Origin: Hybos culiciformis
Taxonomy: Eukaryota > Arthropoda > Insecta > Diptera > Hybotidae
Length of the DNA: 64,000 nucleotides
Reading direction: 5' to 3'
Assembly (NCBI GenBank): GCA_964007475.1
Contig: OZ023273.1
Location: 146,045,308 to 146,109,307, forward strand
Positions 13,307 to 26,400 of the stretch are shown in pieces (position 1 is the first letter of the stretch; the number at the start of each line of letters is the position of its first letter). Below the pieces are notes generated by a model that saw nothing but the letters and a program-made list of their open reading frames with translations, made no database searches and was not told where the DNA came from. The position numbers and the translations under genes are program-made.

Positions 13307-13368
13307 CTTAAAATAATAATTAATTTCTGGAATTTAATAAAAACTTATTTTTAATATTTAATATTTAC

Positions 13369-13566
13369 GGTTTATTTTGTTCTTTAAACACTCCATTAAA
13401 CTCATACAAATGACGATTAGGTAGTTCACATTCAATAACACCATTTAATTCTAAAATATTTTTAATTTCTAATAATTTAGCCGTTTGTGGTATTCCTTGA
13501 CGAATTTTTAAATTGGTTTCACCATCCAGATTTGCAGTTTCTATAAAAGACATTCCCTGTGGCTCA
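13369..13566 (-). CDS. ATP8A: ATP8A exon 5 (actuator domain, DGET loop)
   Basis: The acceptor TTATTTTAG is followed by [19 protein letters not shown]. The DGET motif is the glutamate loop that removes the phosphate from the catalytic aspartate during the transport cycle. The exon ends FKEQNKP with donor CC|GTAAAT in phase 2. Confidence 0.93.
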
Positions 13567-14078
13567 CTAAAATAATCAAAATTGTACAATATTTTTATTT
13601 TACCCATGGAAAATAATTTGATTAGATTAAAAAATTCTCAATAACCCTATAACTTCGTGAAGTTGAAAACGATGTTATACAACACCCAGTTTTGGAAGGA
13701 TTATATAGGAGGAATCAGAATTCCAGTAAATAGTTTCAATAATTCATTTATTAGAAATTTGCTGAAAATTTATCGAGAACAAAACAGGATAATGAAATTC
13801 CGGTTTACAATGATGGATTCAGTAACTCAAAAATAACCGAAATGCATATAACGCATTAATAAGACAGCTTAGTAACAAAAACAGTCTTCGCTTTTATTTT
13901 TGAACAAAAATTCTCAAATAGAATTATCTAATTTTTTGGTAAAATTAAATCTAATTTAACTTTTTTTTATTAAATAAAATAAAATGAAAATAAAATCTCA
14001 ATCTATTTTCATAGTTTTATTATTTCGAATTTTCAGTATTTCAATAAAAATATAATATAGTTTATTCTGTCTCCATAC
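13567..14078 (-). other. ATP8A: ATP8A intron 4
   Basis: AT-rich intron between exons 4 and 5. Nothing else recognised. Confidence 0.85.
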
Positions 14079-14239
14079 CTGGATGAAAATAGAAGTATAT
14101 CAGCTGGAAAGAAACTATTATTTTCTACTCGTACAATATCACCTACTGATAAATCTTGCCATCGTATTTCATTAACTGAACCATCACGCCATATTTTTAT
14201 CATCCTATGATTTATTTCATTATCGGCTCGATGCCTTTT
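14079..14239 (-). CDS. ATP8A: ATP8A exon 4 (start of actuator domain)
   Basis: It opens after ATTTTAG with KRHRADNEINHR, directly continuing EVVEDI of the previous exon, and codes for WRDGSVNEIRWQDLSVGD and ENNSFFPADILLFSSS. These are the conserved first strands of the actuator (A) domain. The donor is AG|GTATGG. Confidence 0.93.
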
Positions 14240-14604
14240 CTAAAATTAGAAAACAAAATTAAACAGATATATGCATCTACAAATTGGAATAAGAAACTTA
14301 TAATTCTGGTCTAGTGTGAACGAATTATTCATGTAGTTATTCAACAAAATTTAATAATATTTTTGAGTTGGTATGAATTTTCGTAGAAATAGGTTCTCAA
14401 AGTGTTTAGTTCTTGAGATTGGTTTAAATTATTATAAAATCTTACTTATAGCAATTCAAATCCAACTATCGATCGCCTTGAATATAAATATACATAACTA
14501 AATTTGAAAATCTATAAATTATATAAATACGAGTTCACGAATTTTTTTATACAATTAATTAAATAATGTAAACAAAATAAATTGAACTAAATTTAAATAC
14601 TTAC
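14240..14604 (-). other. ATP8A: ATP8A intron 3
   Basis: AT-rich intron between exons 3 and 4. Nothing else recognised. Confidence 0.85.
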
Positions 14605-14788
14605 AATATCTTCTACAACTTCTTTAATAGCACTAACTGATAAAATAAATATTAATGGTACTAGGGTTGTGTAACGACCAGTTGGTGACACATCTGGTAT
14701 TTGTTGTAATAACGCAATTAATAAAAAGAAACAATTTGAATATCGTCTAAATTGTTCAAATAAGAATAATGGTAAAAAATTTATAAAA
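14605..14788 (-). CDS. ATP8A: ATP8A exon 3 (TM1-TM2)
   Basis: It follows the acceptor TTTCATTTCAG and ends at ATT|GTAAGT. It codes for [18 protein letters not shown], the first membrane helix, the exit-side loop [14 protein letters not shown] and the second helix ([20 protein letters not shown]). The QQ pair at the base of TM1 is a known determinant of phosphatidylserine selection in ATP8A-type flippases and is present here. Confidence 0.93.
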
Positions 14789-15707
14789 CTGAAATGAAAA
14801 AAAAACAAAGTAAACCATTTTAGTAGTTAAAAAATGTTAACTATTAACAGAATAAATATAATTTATGTATTTTTTTTATTTTTAGTTGACACTAAATTTA
14901 TTAAACATAGGCACGAAATTTTATACAAAACGTTAATCAACTTGGGCAATAAAAATGCTTTTCCCACAAAATAGTCGATAAGAATTTAGAAATAAGCTTT
15001 GATTAAACTTTATTTTATTTTATTTTTAAAATCTTCCATTTTATCTTTAAAATCTTTGTAAAGTTGAGAATAACAAAAATTGTAAATAAGGATTACAAAT
15101 TTCCGATCTGAAACCGAAGCTCTTAGTTTTTAATTTTTTTTTTTACTTTAATTGTTTATAATTTAAAAGTTGACAAGGGGATACACTTTTAGCTATGATG
15201 CGCTATGCAGAAAAAAATTAATAAAGCATATTTCAAAAATCAAAAATAATGTGTCAAGGGTGATAATGAAATTTAGAGAACAAAATTCTCAATACATCAA
15301 ACTATTATTCGACCCTTTTTAACATAAGGATTTGAACGCTTAATGAGGAGAAACCCCTCTGACAAATATATTTATTTATTTCATTTCTGCTTAGTACAAG
15401 CAGTTTACAAAAAAAAACTTAGAATAAAATATAACAATTAAAAGTAACATTAATACTATTATATTAAAATATTAAGAATATAGTACATTCTAATCGTAAA
15501 AGAACGATATAATAACGACTCAACGAGATAACAGGGAACAACGTGATAGTAAAATTTTTAAAATCACAAAATTGAGATGGGCAAGCAATGCAATATGAAT
15601 GAATAAAAACATAGCGTTACACAAAATTCTTATAGGGTGTAAAGAAACATTGAAAACAATGCAAGAAACAGCTAATTGGAAATTAATAAATGTAAAAATA
15701 TACTTAC
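14789..15707 (-). other. ATP8A: ATP8A intron 2
   Basis: The intron between exons 2 and 3. The part at 15,240-15,620 is slightly less AT-rich, with a TATTTATTTATTT start like an inverted retrotransposon tail; that is too weak to call. Confidence 0.8.
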
Positions 15708-15828
15708 TTGTATTTAGCTGTTGATATGCGGTTATTACAAAATTTCTGTAATTGCGGCTTATTTAATATTATTATCCGCTTCTCTGTATCATCTAAAGTC
15801 ACCCCTGAAGTGGTAGCATCATCATCAT
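15708..15828 (-). CDS. ATP8A: ATP8A shared exon 2
   Basis: The acceptor TTTATTTTTAG opens the exon in phase 1 and AA|GTAAGT closes it in phase 2. It codes for an acidic start (DDDDATTSG), then RIIILNKPQ and ISTAKYN, the conserved stretch just before the first membrane helix of P4-ATPases. All three candidate first exons splice to this acceptor. An in-frame ATG at 15889 inside the intron could give a further N-terminus by read-through, but its AT-rich codons look non-coding. Confidence 0.88.
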
Positions 15829-18800
15829 CTAAAAATAAACCATCAAATAGACATAAAAATAAATGTAGATTATTATTTTTTATCTTCAAAGATAACCAAA
15901 ATCAATATAAATACTTATTCTCTAAATATTATTCAGTTATATAGTTAATAAAAAAAACTTTGTAATAGAACGTATTATTCAGAGCTCTATTTATTCAAAT
16001 ATTTTAAGAACTAAACTAACCAAGTACTTAAATTTGAGCTAAAATTTTGATAATAAACTAGTTTTTATAATGTTTATAATGTAAACTATATAATATATTT
16101 TTATCCTGAAAGTTAATCACTTTGTCCTGAATAAAAATTATATTGTAAATTTTGAAATACTTAAACAGAAATTTACCAGAATGTATAACACTACCATTTT
16201 TTGTAAATTAATTAGCATTTAGTTTTTACGTGACTAAAATTTAACTAAATAAATCTATTACATGATGGAACATAATGTTTCAGGGGAAAAAATGGTTTTA
16301 AAAAACAATGAAAAGATAACTAAAATATTTATAATTTTTCATATAATGTCAATCACAGATGAATCCAAGATGAATCCAAAAATAAAACAAAAAGTTCGAT
16401 TTTATAAAATAATTAACTTAATTTAATAGTTACTTAATAAATATTTTATTTAAACAATCGAGTGTCCAAAAATAATTTAAAAAACATAATGTACCAAATC
16501 ATAAGGGAATTTTCTTAATCCAACAGGTGGTAAATTATTTTATAATCTTAATAGGTACACAATACACAACACATACATATAATTAATAATGTAAATAAAA
16601 TTATTATCATCATCATAATATTCGTTGTATGTAATAATAATCATAAAAATTCTCTTATCATAGAAAAATCTTATTTTTAGCGTAATATTCACATGATGTT
16701 TTTTTTTAATTAAATGAAAATCATTATTTTCAAAAATAAAGGCTGTTAAAAAATTCAATATTTTTATTTTCTCTATAAGGTTGTAGTGGTAGCTACTTTA
16801 CTATTCACGACTTTATTGTCACCATTATTAATAATAATGGCCCTTTTTAATTTTGAATACATTATAGGTATGTTTTATAAATAGAGGAAAATGAATATAC
16901 ATGTAGGTCTGGTTAAAAAAAAGTCATTAGAGTGGCTCTAAAAAATTGCCTTTCTATGCTAAATATTTTTCGATGTTTTGTCCCGAATTCCTATGATATA
17001 TATTTAAGTTCGTCGTGATGGTATGATTGAACTTTAAAAATTTCCTGTTATTAAAAAATGTAAAACATTACCCCATAGTTGGAGTAATGAGCCCCGTTTT
17101 CATTCAAAATATTTCCGGATTTAACTTTTTTTGAGGTTCTTACAATCGACATAAATTATATTCAAAACCAACCCTCGATTGTGTCAAAGAAATTTGATCG
17201 GTTGCTAAAAAGAATTTCAATGTAAATTTGCATATGAGTAGAATATAGCGTTTATAGTGAGTAGAATATAGTGTTTATAGGAACCGATATATGAAACACG
17301 GGCCCAAACTCCATTTACTAAGGTATGTTCCAGATTTTTAAAAGTTTTCTTTAAGTTTAAATTTTGGGATCGTATGTATTTTCAATAAATTTTCATAGTT
17401 CTAAATAAATATTAAATATTTAACAAATGCATACTACTTTTTATACAACTCATGTTCAGTATTCAACTAATGAAATACTAAAATTTGAACCATTCAGTCT
17501 AAAAATAATAAGAATAATAAAAGAATTTGAAAACCAAAGAAAATCCAAAGAGTATTTAAGCTAAATACACCTTTTTTGTTTCAAAAAAAAAATAAATAAA
17601 AAAGTATACTTATTACACACAAAAAAAATTAAAACATAAAAATAAAAAAGAAGAAAATAAAAAAGAAAAATAATAAAAAATAAAATGACCTTAAGAAAAC
17701 TTGATATTATTGATTTCTTAAGATTGTTTTTCATTTCTCATAAAGATAATTTAACCGTGACCTTGTCGGAAACTCAAACATTTCAGACATTTGAAATAAA
17801 CGACGTCATATTTAAGGTGTAAAAATATAATCCTATTGTGGTATTCAACTGTATAGTGTGTAAATGTAAATTAAAAAATGTGTAATTTTTATTACTCAAA
17901 ATTTGGTAAATTGTTTGTTTGTAACCAAGGAGCAAAACAGAGGGATCGGTATACTAACTAATTTTTCTTGTAAATTTAATAATAAATAAATTTTTTTAAG
18001 ACAGTAAAATTGTTTAATATTGTAAAAGTAATAAAATATAAATATTCTGAATGAACATTTTACTGAGCAAAGTGTATTTTGTGATTTGTAAGTAGTAAAT
18101 AACTTTTCTAAATCTGCATAAACCATCAAATTTTTTAAACTTTAAAAAATATTAAGAGTTCTGGAAGCAATAAATTTAAAAATAGTTTGTTCTTTCAACT
18201 ACATGTTAGAAATATACACTTTCCTCAAAATATATTGTACGCCATACAAAAATGCTTAAACAAGTGGGTGAAACAAAAAAAAGATACATGTCAAGCCTAT
18301 AGCCTCAATGAATAAAACTGGTTAAAATATTCGTTTTTTTCAGAGTATTGATGAAATTCTTCTAATTAAACGATTATTTAAGAAAATATTTTTAAGACAA
18401 AGGCACTTTACTAACAAATCATTCAATTTAATTAAACTTATTAATAAAATTTGAATGAAACCGTACCAATATAAAAAAAAATTATAATTCATGTGTGTAA
18501 ATATTATTATTCAAAATAATACTCAAATTCATATAAAAAACATCATAATATACCTATGTTTACAAACAAAAAAGAAAAGGTTAATACCCAAATAAAGCTT
18601 TTAATCGCATGTGTACATAAAAATGTGCTAATTATAATGAAATTCGAAAAGGGACAATTGCCAAGGATAAAGTAATTTTCATTTGTTTGAATTATAAATT
18701 GAAAAATAAAGCAAAAATTATAGATTTTTTAATTATGGAAAATTAAGTTTATATGAAGACTTTTGAAAATGTATTATAGATCAGAGAGAATTTAGTTATT

Positions 18801-20426
18801 AGTTAGAAGGAAATATTAATATAAAAACATTATTAAAATCTACTAGTAATTTAAATATTAAGCTGAAAATTCGAATTATGTAATTAAAAATAAACTGTTC
18901 TTACTGCTTAAATGTAAGCGAAACATTTTGTAAGCATTCCTCAATGACATTTTAGTAATATCCTTTTGTTATCCTTCGATTGAAAACTTCTAAACTACTT
19001 GTTTTTTATTTGTTCAAAAGCACCTTTGTTAAGACTCAAAATAAAAAGCAGCTCATGTATTGTATTTTTAACACATCTACAAATTTAAACACATTTTTGT
19101 ACATAGTCGTAATTATATCTTTTTTTTTTGTTGTAACTATAGTATGCGTAAGAATTTTTTTTTTTGCAAATATTTGTATTAAAAATTTTCTACATATATT
19201 TTCCACCCAGAATTTTTAGATTCTTGCCTTTTCAGATTAAATTATTTAAACATTTATTCATTTTTTTATTTACTTTAAGATATAACGAAAATTTTAGTTA
19301 AGATATAAAATTTTTATTAAATATATGTATATATTTTAATTAAAACTAATATTTGTTTTATTTTATTTTTTATTTTAAAAATAAATATTTAAAATTTTTC
19401 TAGATTATCTATCTTTTAATTTTTAGAATCTGACTTTTGCAAAAATAAATATTCATTTTTATTTTCTATTTGCTTTTTCACAATATCTGATATGCACAAT
19501 TTAACTGCCGTGATTCTACCAAAGGACTAAAAGGATAAAAACAAAAAACAATATTTCCATGAAAAATTGAATGTATACGTGCATGAATCAGAGAGAAAAA
19601 TGAAAAATGTTTCTTCTTAACGCAAAATATGTACGAGATATAGATAAATACTGAATGGATGGGCGAAAACTTGTGACTCTATTTTGGTATTTCATTTTTC
19701 ACATTCATTAAAATGAATACTATTAATCTCGTGTTGATTGAAAGTCTTTATTTTTGAATAAGTTTTAAAAGCTAATTTTTCCCTAAATAATTAACACATT
19801 TTCTCTTGGTTTTAATTTTCATATATATTTTTGTCAAAATACAAAATTTATATCTCTTCTATTCTCCAGAAGGATATATATAGTAAGAAAGTGAACTCAT
19901 TTCTACAACAAAAAAGTATAATGCTCTCTTTTTTTACCGAATTGGTGGAATTTGCACGTAAAAAAAAGTGAAAAAATAAGGTACCTATGTATGTAAATGT
20001 ACATAACAAAAAATGTACAAATAGAAAATATGAGACTTTTAATTGTATACCTAGTACAAATAAGTATAAATAGAAAAGTTTAGGCCATGAATTAACATAG
20101 ATTATGCCTTGCTGATGCCTCAGCGAAATAATTTTATGAATCCATACATGTGTAAATCTGTTTAAAGCTAAAAAATGAATAGTTAATAGCAACACATTCA
20201 TACAAATTATTGTTTTTTTTTTTTAATTTTTTAAATAAGTTATAATTATAAATTTTAAATGATATAAAAACACAATTCAAAAGTCTTCATAAGAGATTAT
20301 TTTATTAAAATTATTAAAAGAACGGGTTTCAACACAAAACATAGAATAATTACAATTATTTTTTTTTTCAATTCTGCAGAGCTCATTCAGAATAAAAAAG
20401 TGTTGTCGATTGAAAGTAACATAATA

Positions 20427-20888
20427 TTAGACCAGGTTTCTAAAATTTTCAATAAACATTGTTGAAATCGATCTTTGATTTTCTATATTTAATACTTCTA
20501 TAACTGCTTCCAAACACAATAAAGCTTCTTCAAATTTCTCAGAGAGCAGCATTCGGGGAAAAGACAAGTCAAATTTGAATTTTAGCCAATTTTGATAATC
20601 CTTCTAAAGTTAATCAAAATAAGGCGGACTTTCTTTAGGTATAAAAATTTACTAGAAGACCCCTGTTGCAATTGCATAGAACCATATTTTTTCTGGTTTG
20701 TGTATTCGTTTTAAAATTTATTGTTTCCTTTATTTTTATTTTTCGTCTTTGCGCATGACCAACTTTATGGGTAAAATATAATTCAGTATTGGATAATTTT
20801 CTTTTAAATTAGTGAGTTTTTCAAGCCCTGTGACCATACTGAATAACGGTAATGGGCTTATAACTAGTATTTTATAATGCACCGCCAT
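20427..20888 (-). pseudogene. decayed coding sequence of unknown family
   Basis: A region with coding character lies inside ATP8A intron 1. It starts with ATG in a strong insect start context (CAAAACAATGG) and runs 50 codons (MAVHYKILVISPLPLFSM..., ending VMRKDEK, stop at 20736). In another frame follow KRIHKPEKIWFYAIATG, stops, IFIPKESPPYFD, stops, then 58 open codons from 20603 beginning KDYQNWLKFKFDLSFPRMLL, then SEKFEEALLCLEAVIEVLN, ending NFRNLV-stop at 20427. Acidic and aromatic residues and mixed codons differ sharply from the surrounding poly-A/T translations. The segments look like one protein broken by several stops and at least one frameshift. An intron ending at 20604 (CTTTAG) is a less likely reading. 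The family was not recognised. Confidence 0.45.
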
Positions 20889-22128
20889 TGTTTTGTGAAT
20901 AGATTTGATGTAAATATTTAATGTTTTAAATTTAAACTATTTACTTTTTTCCTGTTTGTAGGAAATTATTTAAAACATTAGTTCTTTTTTTAAAGTATTA
21001 ATAAAAAAAAACATTAGTTTGTATAATAATGGTAAAAATAGATCCCGTTGTATAATATATGTATCTACATATGTATATCAACAGTATATTTATTATATTT
21101 GTGTTCGTACACCACAAAAATGTTGGTTAACCTAGTGTTAAAATAAAATAATTTATATGCAAAATTGAAAAAAAAAAATTAATTATTATTGTTGCATTTT
21201 TCCTATTTAATTCACGTGTCTCATAAAAAATCAAAAAGAATATGATAGAAACCATAAAAAATTAAAAAATATATATAAGTATATGTACATAAGTATACCG
21301 TACCAGTGCTATGAAATTGTTTAAATATTTATGTTGCATGTGTTTATTTATCAGAAAGCATTAAAATTAATAACAAAAGTGAATTAAAAGTTCAGTGTAA
21401 CAAAACCTTTAAATACATAATAAGATTTTATAAAAAAAGAAACTAAGTAAAAGTTACATGAATTATATTCTTATGTTTACAGACTTTGGGTCGTCTTGAA
21501 AACTTAATTTTTTATAACAACAATTTAAGTTAATAATAATAAAATATAAAAAAACGCACAATATTATTCGAATAGTCTTATAATTGAAAGTTTTTTTAAT
21601 GTAATTGCTTGCAACAACTTAGTTAAACACATTATTAAAGGGGTGAAAATTTAAAGAAAAAAAATTGTAAATGGGCTTTATATCAAGAAGTAAGCATGTA
21701 AAAAGTAAATAATAAACAAAAGTGAAGAATCAAGTAAAATGTAAAAAATTTTCAATCTTCAGAAAATCAGAAGGATGTCAGATCACTATTTAAAAAATAA
21801 CTTTACGTTATATGTCAAATTTTTAACTATGTTTCGTATTTCTAAAAGTGTACTTTCTCACCTTTTTAAGTTCCCTCTATTTTTCACTATATCAATTAAT
21901 AATTTTAATGTGCATGTGATCGGTAAGTTGTATTTACAATCGCAAATTTAGTTCGGTAAATGGTATATTACATGCGTCAATACACATGTAATTATTTAAT
22001 TAAGTAAATTTTATTTACATTCTCCGTATTAAGTAAATTTTATTTACTTTCTTCATTTTGAACTTTTGTTTATTTTTTGCATTGCAAATGTATTGATTGC
22101 AACAACCTCTCCTCACATGCACAGTATA

Positions 22129-22307
22129 CAAAACATGTTAATAAAATTGGTTATACAGCTCGTTGTGTATATACCCAAAAACACATGGACACTTGTCAAT
22201 TTATATCACTCGACCTAACTGTCTCGTGATATAAGTATTGACTCGTGTCTATGTGTTTTTGTGTATACACAACTCGTTGTAATAACAAATTTTCTTGACA
22301 TGTGTTG
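22129..22307. repeat. imperfect inverted repeat, about 180 bp (MITE-like)
   Basis: The left arm has AAACATGTTAATAAAATTGG, CAGCTCGTTGTGTATA and AAAACACATGGACAC. The right arm has the inverse GTGTCTATGTGTTTTTGTG, TATACACAACTCGTTG and TTTTCTTGACATGTGTT. The arms are about 85 bp. No protein frame was found. Confidence 0.5.
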
Positions 22308-22876
22308 TAATCTACTATTTTTTTTATTTATTTTACTATCTGAAATTTTTTCCTATGTATGTAAATAAAAACTTTGAAAGCTACATTCAAATAACATATT
22401 TATTATTTATTGCCTATCTTTATGTTATTCATCTAAACTTCTTTGCTCTACCTTTTTTTTATTTATTTTTTTAATTTTAATAAAATATTTTTCTTATTAG
22501 TTTTTAAAAAAACATGAAAGTAAAAAAAGGATGCAAGTCCAATTCAATTTTTTACAAGTAACTAAAGTTCCTTAAGTAAGATTTAATGATTTGAATGATA
22601 GTTTATCGTATAAACATTTTGGACTGAAACAAAAAATTAAGTGTTTGGTTATTTTTAAAAAATGCAGTATTACTCTTTAATTTGACGGTATTATTATTTA
22701 AAACAGAGGTGCTGAAATTTTGGCTCATATAATCTTTGTTATATAAAATAGTTCTCCCGAATTGCTCATTTAATTTGTAATTATTTTCAAATAATTTGTG
22801 ATTATTTAAGAAAAAATTGTCAGAATTCGAAGAAAAGAGTCGACGTGCGCAAAATGTTTTTAAATATTTTTAAATT

Positions 22877-22921
22877 TTCCGATAAAGTAATCGGCATACA
22901 TCCGATAAAGTAATCGATGTA
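22877..22921. repeat. short tandem duplication (CCGATAAAGTAATCG)
   Basis: TCCGATAAAGTAATCG occurs twice about 22 bases apart in ATP8A intron 1. Confidence 0.6.
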
Positions 22922-23190
22922 CAATATTTTAAAATTTTCACACAGTTACAAAATATATTTCCATTTTTCAATTTTGCGAGCATCTATAATTTAAAATATA
23001 ACCATTTTCTTGGCATCCCTATCGATATAGAAATATATAAATTAAAATTAGAAAAAATGTTTCGAACTAGAAATAATAATAAAGAAATTTATAAAGAAAA
23101 AAACAAGAACAGATTATAACTTAATAAAATAAAAATAATGTATAGATAATAAATAAATAAAAACCAAAATAAAATTTAACTCATGCTCAC

Positions 23191-23470
23191 TCGCTCTTAA
23201 CCTTGACCGAGGTTCATCATTCGTTTCACAAGGAAATTTCGTAGAACTATGCAATTTATTTTGATCTGAATTCGTATTTTTACGTTTTTTTATTCTTCGC
23301 CAACTTTGTTGTGTTATCCTTCGAAATCCTGTCCATAAGTTTATACCAAATGCTTTCACTTGTTGCGCTCTTCGAATGATAGTAACTCTAAGTGGTATTC
23401 GTTGTTGTTCTCGAGATGATGTTGCTCGTCGTTGTATTCTAATTGATGTTGAATTTTCAATTTCATTCAT
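23191..23470 (-). CDS. ATP8A: ATP8A alternative first exon C, 93 codons, Arg-rich
   Basis: The reading frame starts MNEIENSTSIRIQRR and runs to ...PRSRLRA, followed by the donor A|GTGAGC. The 280 bp end in phase 1 and join to the acceptor at 15828 with codon AAT (Asn). The peptide is strikingly basic, with clusters such as RRATSSREQQR and WRRIKKRK, and has no membrane segment. It is the closest of the three candidate first exons to the shared body, about 7.4 kb upstream. The frame stays open past the donor for 25 more codons of AT-driven residues, which argues that the donor is the real end. The match in phase with two other upstream exons supports the assignment. Confidence 0.65.
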
Positions 23471-26400
23471 AATAATAATTTTTCTCTTTTATCATAAAAA
23501 AAGTAATAGTGCAAAAAAATATAAGGTAATTATTTTTTAGCGCTAACTATTTATTTCTTATTATTTATTTTAACTTCTTTTTTTTATATATATTAAAGAA
23601 CTTAAGATGACATTGATAGTTATGAACAAGTTCTTTTAATCTTTTTTTTTTGATACATATATATGTATATATAAACTGGATTCATTTATCTAAAAAATAA
23701 ATAGAAAAAATAAGCTTTAAGAAAAATATATTTTAGCCATTTTTTTTTGTTTATATATTTAAAAAAGCATGTTGAAATTTTAAATAATAAAATTTTGAGA
23801 GGTGGATTATATCAGAAAAAATAATGGAAACATGAGATGATGCATTCGCACTGTAAACACCAATACCGCCACAGATGTCAAAGATTTTATTGAACATGTT
23901 TTTGAATGTTTTAAATTTTATTTTTAATATTTATTTTCGATTTATTTCCCATTCACCAAATGGTATGGTACTTTTAATATTCAATGCGACATCTCATATT
24001 TAATTATCTCTGATTAAGTAAATATTTATATCGTACACTTATTTTGTTAAACTAATACGTAATTTTTATTATTACATGATTGCAATTTCTTTGGTGTACA
24101 GCTGATTCTAAACTGATTTACGTTTGTTTAGAATCAAAAATTAGAATTTTTATTAGTTATTCATATTATTCATTACTCTTTGTGACTGTTAAGCGGACCA
24201 AACAAAACAATGTATGATTTGCCTATAAAAATTTTTAAAATAATTTTAAATATGTACATACGTAACGTATCCATAATAATATTTATTATTATTTTTCTCA
24301 CCAGAAAATTATGTTTACTTTTATTTTGAATAACATTTATATTCAGTGAATAAGTAAATGACCCTATATGAATATATTTATGTTTATAAACAAAAAATAT
24401 TGATTTGACATTCAAATTTAAACAATTTTATTTAATGCTGTTATGCACAAACACAAATTATTATTAACCTTTAACCCCTTAAAAATTTTTGCAGCGAATG
24501 AATTATGATTAAATAAAATCAATTACAATTATATTTGGCAGATACCGATAAATAATTTAATAATTATTTTATATGAATTCTAAACATTATACAACATTTT
24601 ATTTCAAAAACTGGATTTTAAGAAAGTCATATGCTTCTTAAATTTCGTATCATAATCAAAAAAATTATTGAAATTTTAAGATTATTTTAAATATTTGAAT
24701 ACATTTTATTCTTGTTCACATTAACAAAAATGTTTCATAACACATAAGACCAAACAAAAATTATGCAATAAAAATCGCATACAAAAGAAGAAATAAAAAG
24801 TAAAAAATTACATTAAATTATATATGTATCAAAAAATTTTCATAATTAGCAGTATGGGAGACATTTTTTAATTAGTAGAGTATGGATATGTTATATTTTA
24901 AAAAACTTAAATTATAATAATTGAATTTTGCGTCTTGCAATCTGTTGTAAAAACTCGTCAAATGTATTAAAAATAAATTCTAGAAGATACTTTAATATGG
25001 TAATCTATCAAAAAAGTTTAGTGTTTAAAAATCAATGTAAAAATAGACGTAAATGAAAACGATTGAAAAAATTAAATGTTTTCCTTCCCACTGAAGTTGA
25101 AATACTCATCAGCGAAAAAAACTAACTAAGTATTTCGAAATAATTGAGATCAGTAACAATGATTATTATAATTTTACTGATTTTTTATATTGATTAGAAA
25201 AAATTAAAAAAAATATAATTATTTTAATAACATGAATCCAATTTAAAAAGGTACTCAAGTATAAAAATAACTTTCTTTATTAAGAGTAGGTAACTATAAT
25301 TTTTTTTTCATAAATTTTTAATTTTTAATTTGCCAAAATGATATCATTTCTAAAGCTTCTTAAGAAAATTCACTTAAATAAAAATAATAAAACACATTAA
25401 TATAATAAAGCACATTAACTAAAAATACTAAAACAAAATTGTTTTCAAATATTTTTATTAAGTGATTTTTTTGAATTATGAATGAAACCCAGTAAAAATT
25501 CTAATTAAGAATTTAGTGAAATATTTTAAAATGTCAACTTTCATAGACTTAAGATATTTCCAATATGATGGTAAGTGGTAAGGCTCCAAGGAACCTGTTG
25601 ATTCCAAAGAAATATTAAAAAAAAAAATATTATTTTTAGGTAAAATTGATAAATACGTAATAAAAGTATAAATGTCACTTTTGATTGAAGAACGTTTTCT
25701 TCAAATAGGTGAAAAATAGTAGTAGTATTATACATTTTATGACAATTTATTAAAGTTTTTCTTACAAAATGATTTAATGAAAAAGTTTGTCAAATGATAT
25801 TAAAAAGTGAATGTCATTGATTGCCGCTGAATACAAACGAAAATATGTATTTTAAAATGTATTTCAAAAATTTGAATTTTATAAGAATTTTCCTTCTTAA
25901 GAAAAAAAAAAACGAAAATAAAGTTTTTTTTTCCAAATTGCAGCTTTTGGAAAGTATCCAAATTTTAATTTTAGAGAAAACTTGAAAACATTCTTTTTCG
26001 ATTATTAAAATAATAAATATTTTATATTTAATTATTATGGAGCTTCATTTTCAGCAACTTTGTTTGATGTGAAAAACAAGTACATTGGTTTTTAATTTTT
26101 TTTATAGTTGATTTAGGTAGTTGTTAATGAGCCAAATTTTAAAGTTATATTAAAACTGAAATAAAATTAAAAACGTAAGTAAATCTATAAAATATTTCAT
26201 ACACATTTAAACGAAGGTTATTTGTCATTTTATCAAATCTTTAGAGTTGAAGTTTTCTGTTGTTCACTCAAATTAAGTTCTAATATAATATGTATAAATA
26301 ATTTATGAAAGCCTGGAATTATTGCAATATTTTTAATTTCATTCAACTTTAAAAATAAATTAGAATTTATAAATTCGTAAGTAATCACATTACATTATAA

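Larger units (their letters stand above)
15829..23190 (-). other. ATP8A: ATP8A intron 1, segment between exon 2 and first exon C
   Basis: AT-rich intron holding the decayed coding sequence at 20.4-20.9 kb, the inverted repeat at 22.1 kb and short duplications. The 117-codon hydrophobic frame at 19848-20201 (minus) looks like an AT artefact. A short direct repeat (GAGTAGAATATAG) lies near 17,240-17,270. Confidence 0.75.

Noticed and set aside
15829..15889. Intronic in-frame ATG upstream of ATP8A exon 2
   Set aside because: A strong acceptor lies between it and the conserved sequence, and the extra codons are AT-driven.
19848..20201. 117-codon minus-strand frame
   Set aside because: Composition is Phe/Leu/Ile/Tyr-driven as expected from AT-rich DNA, with no splice support or recognisable domain.
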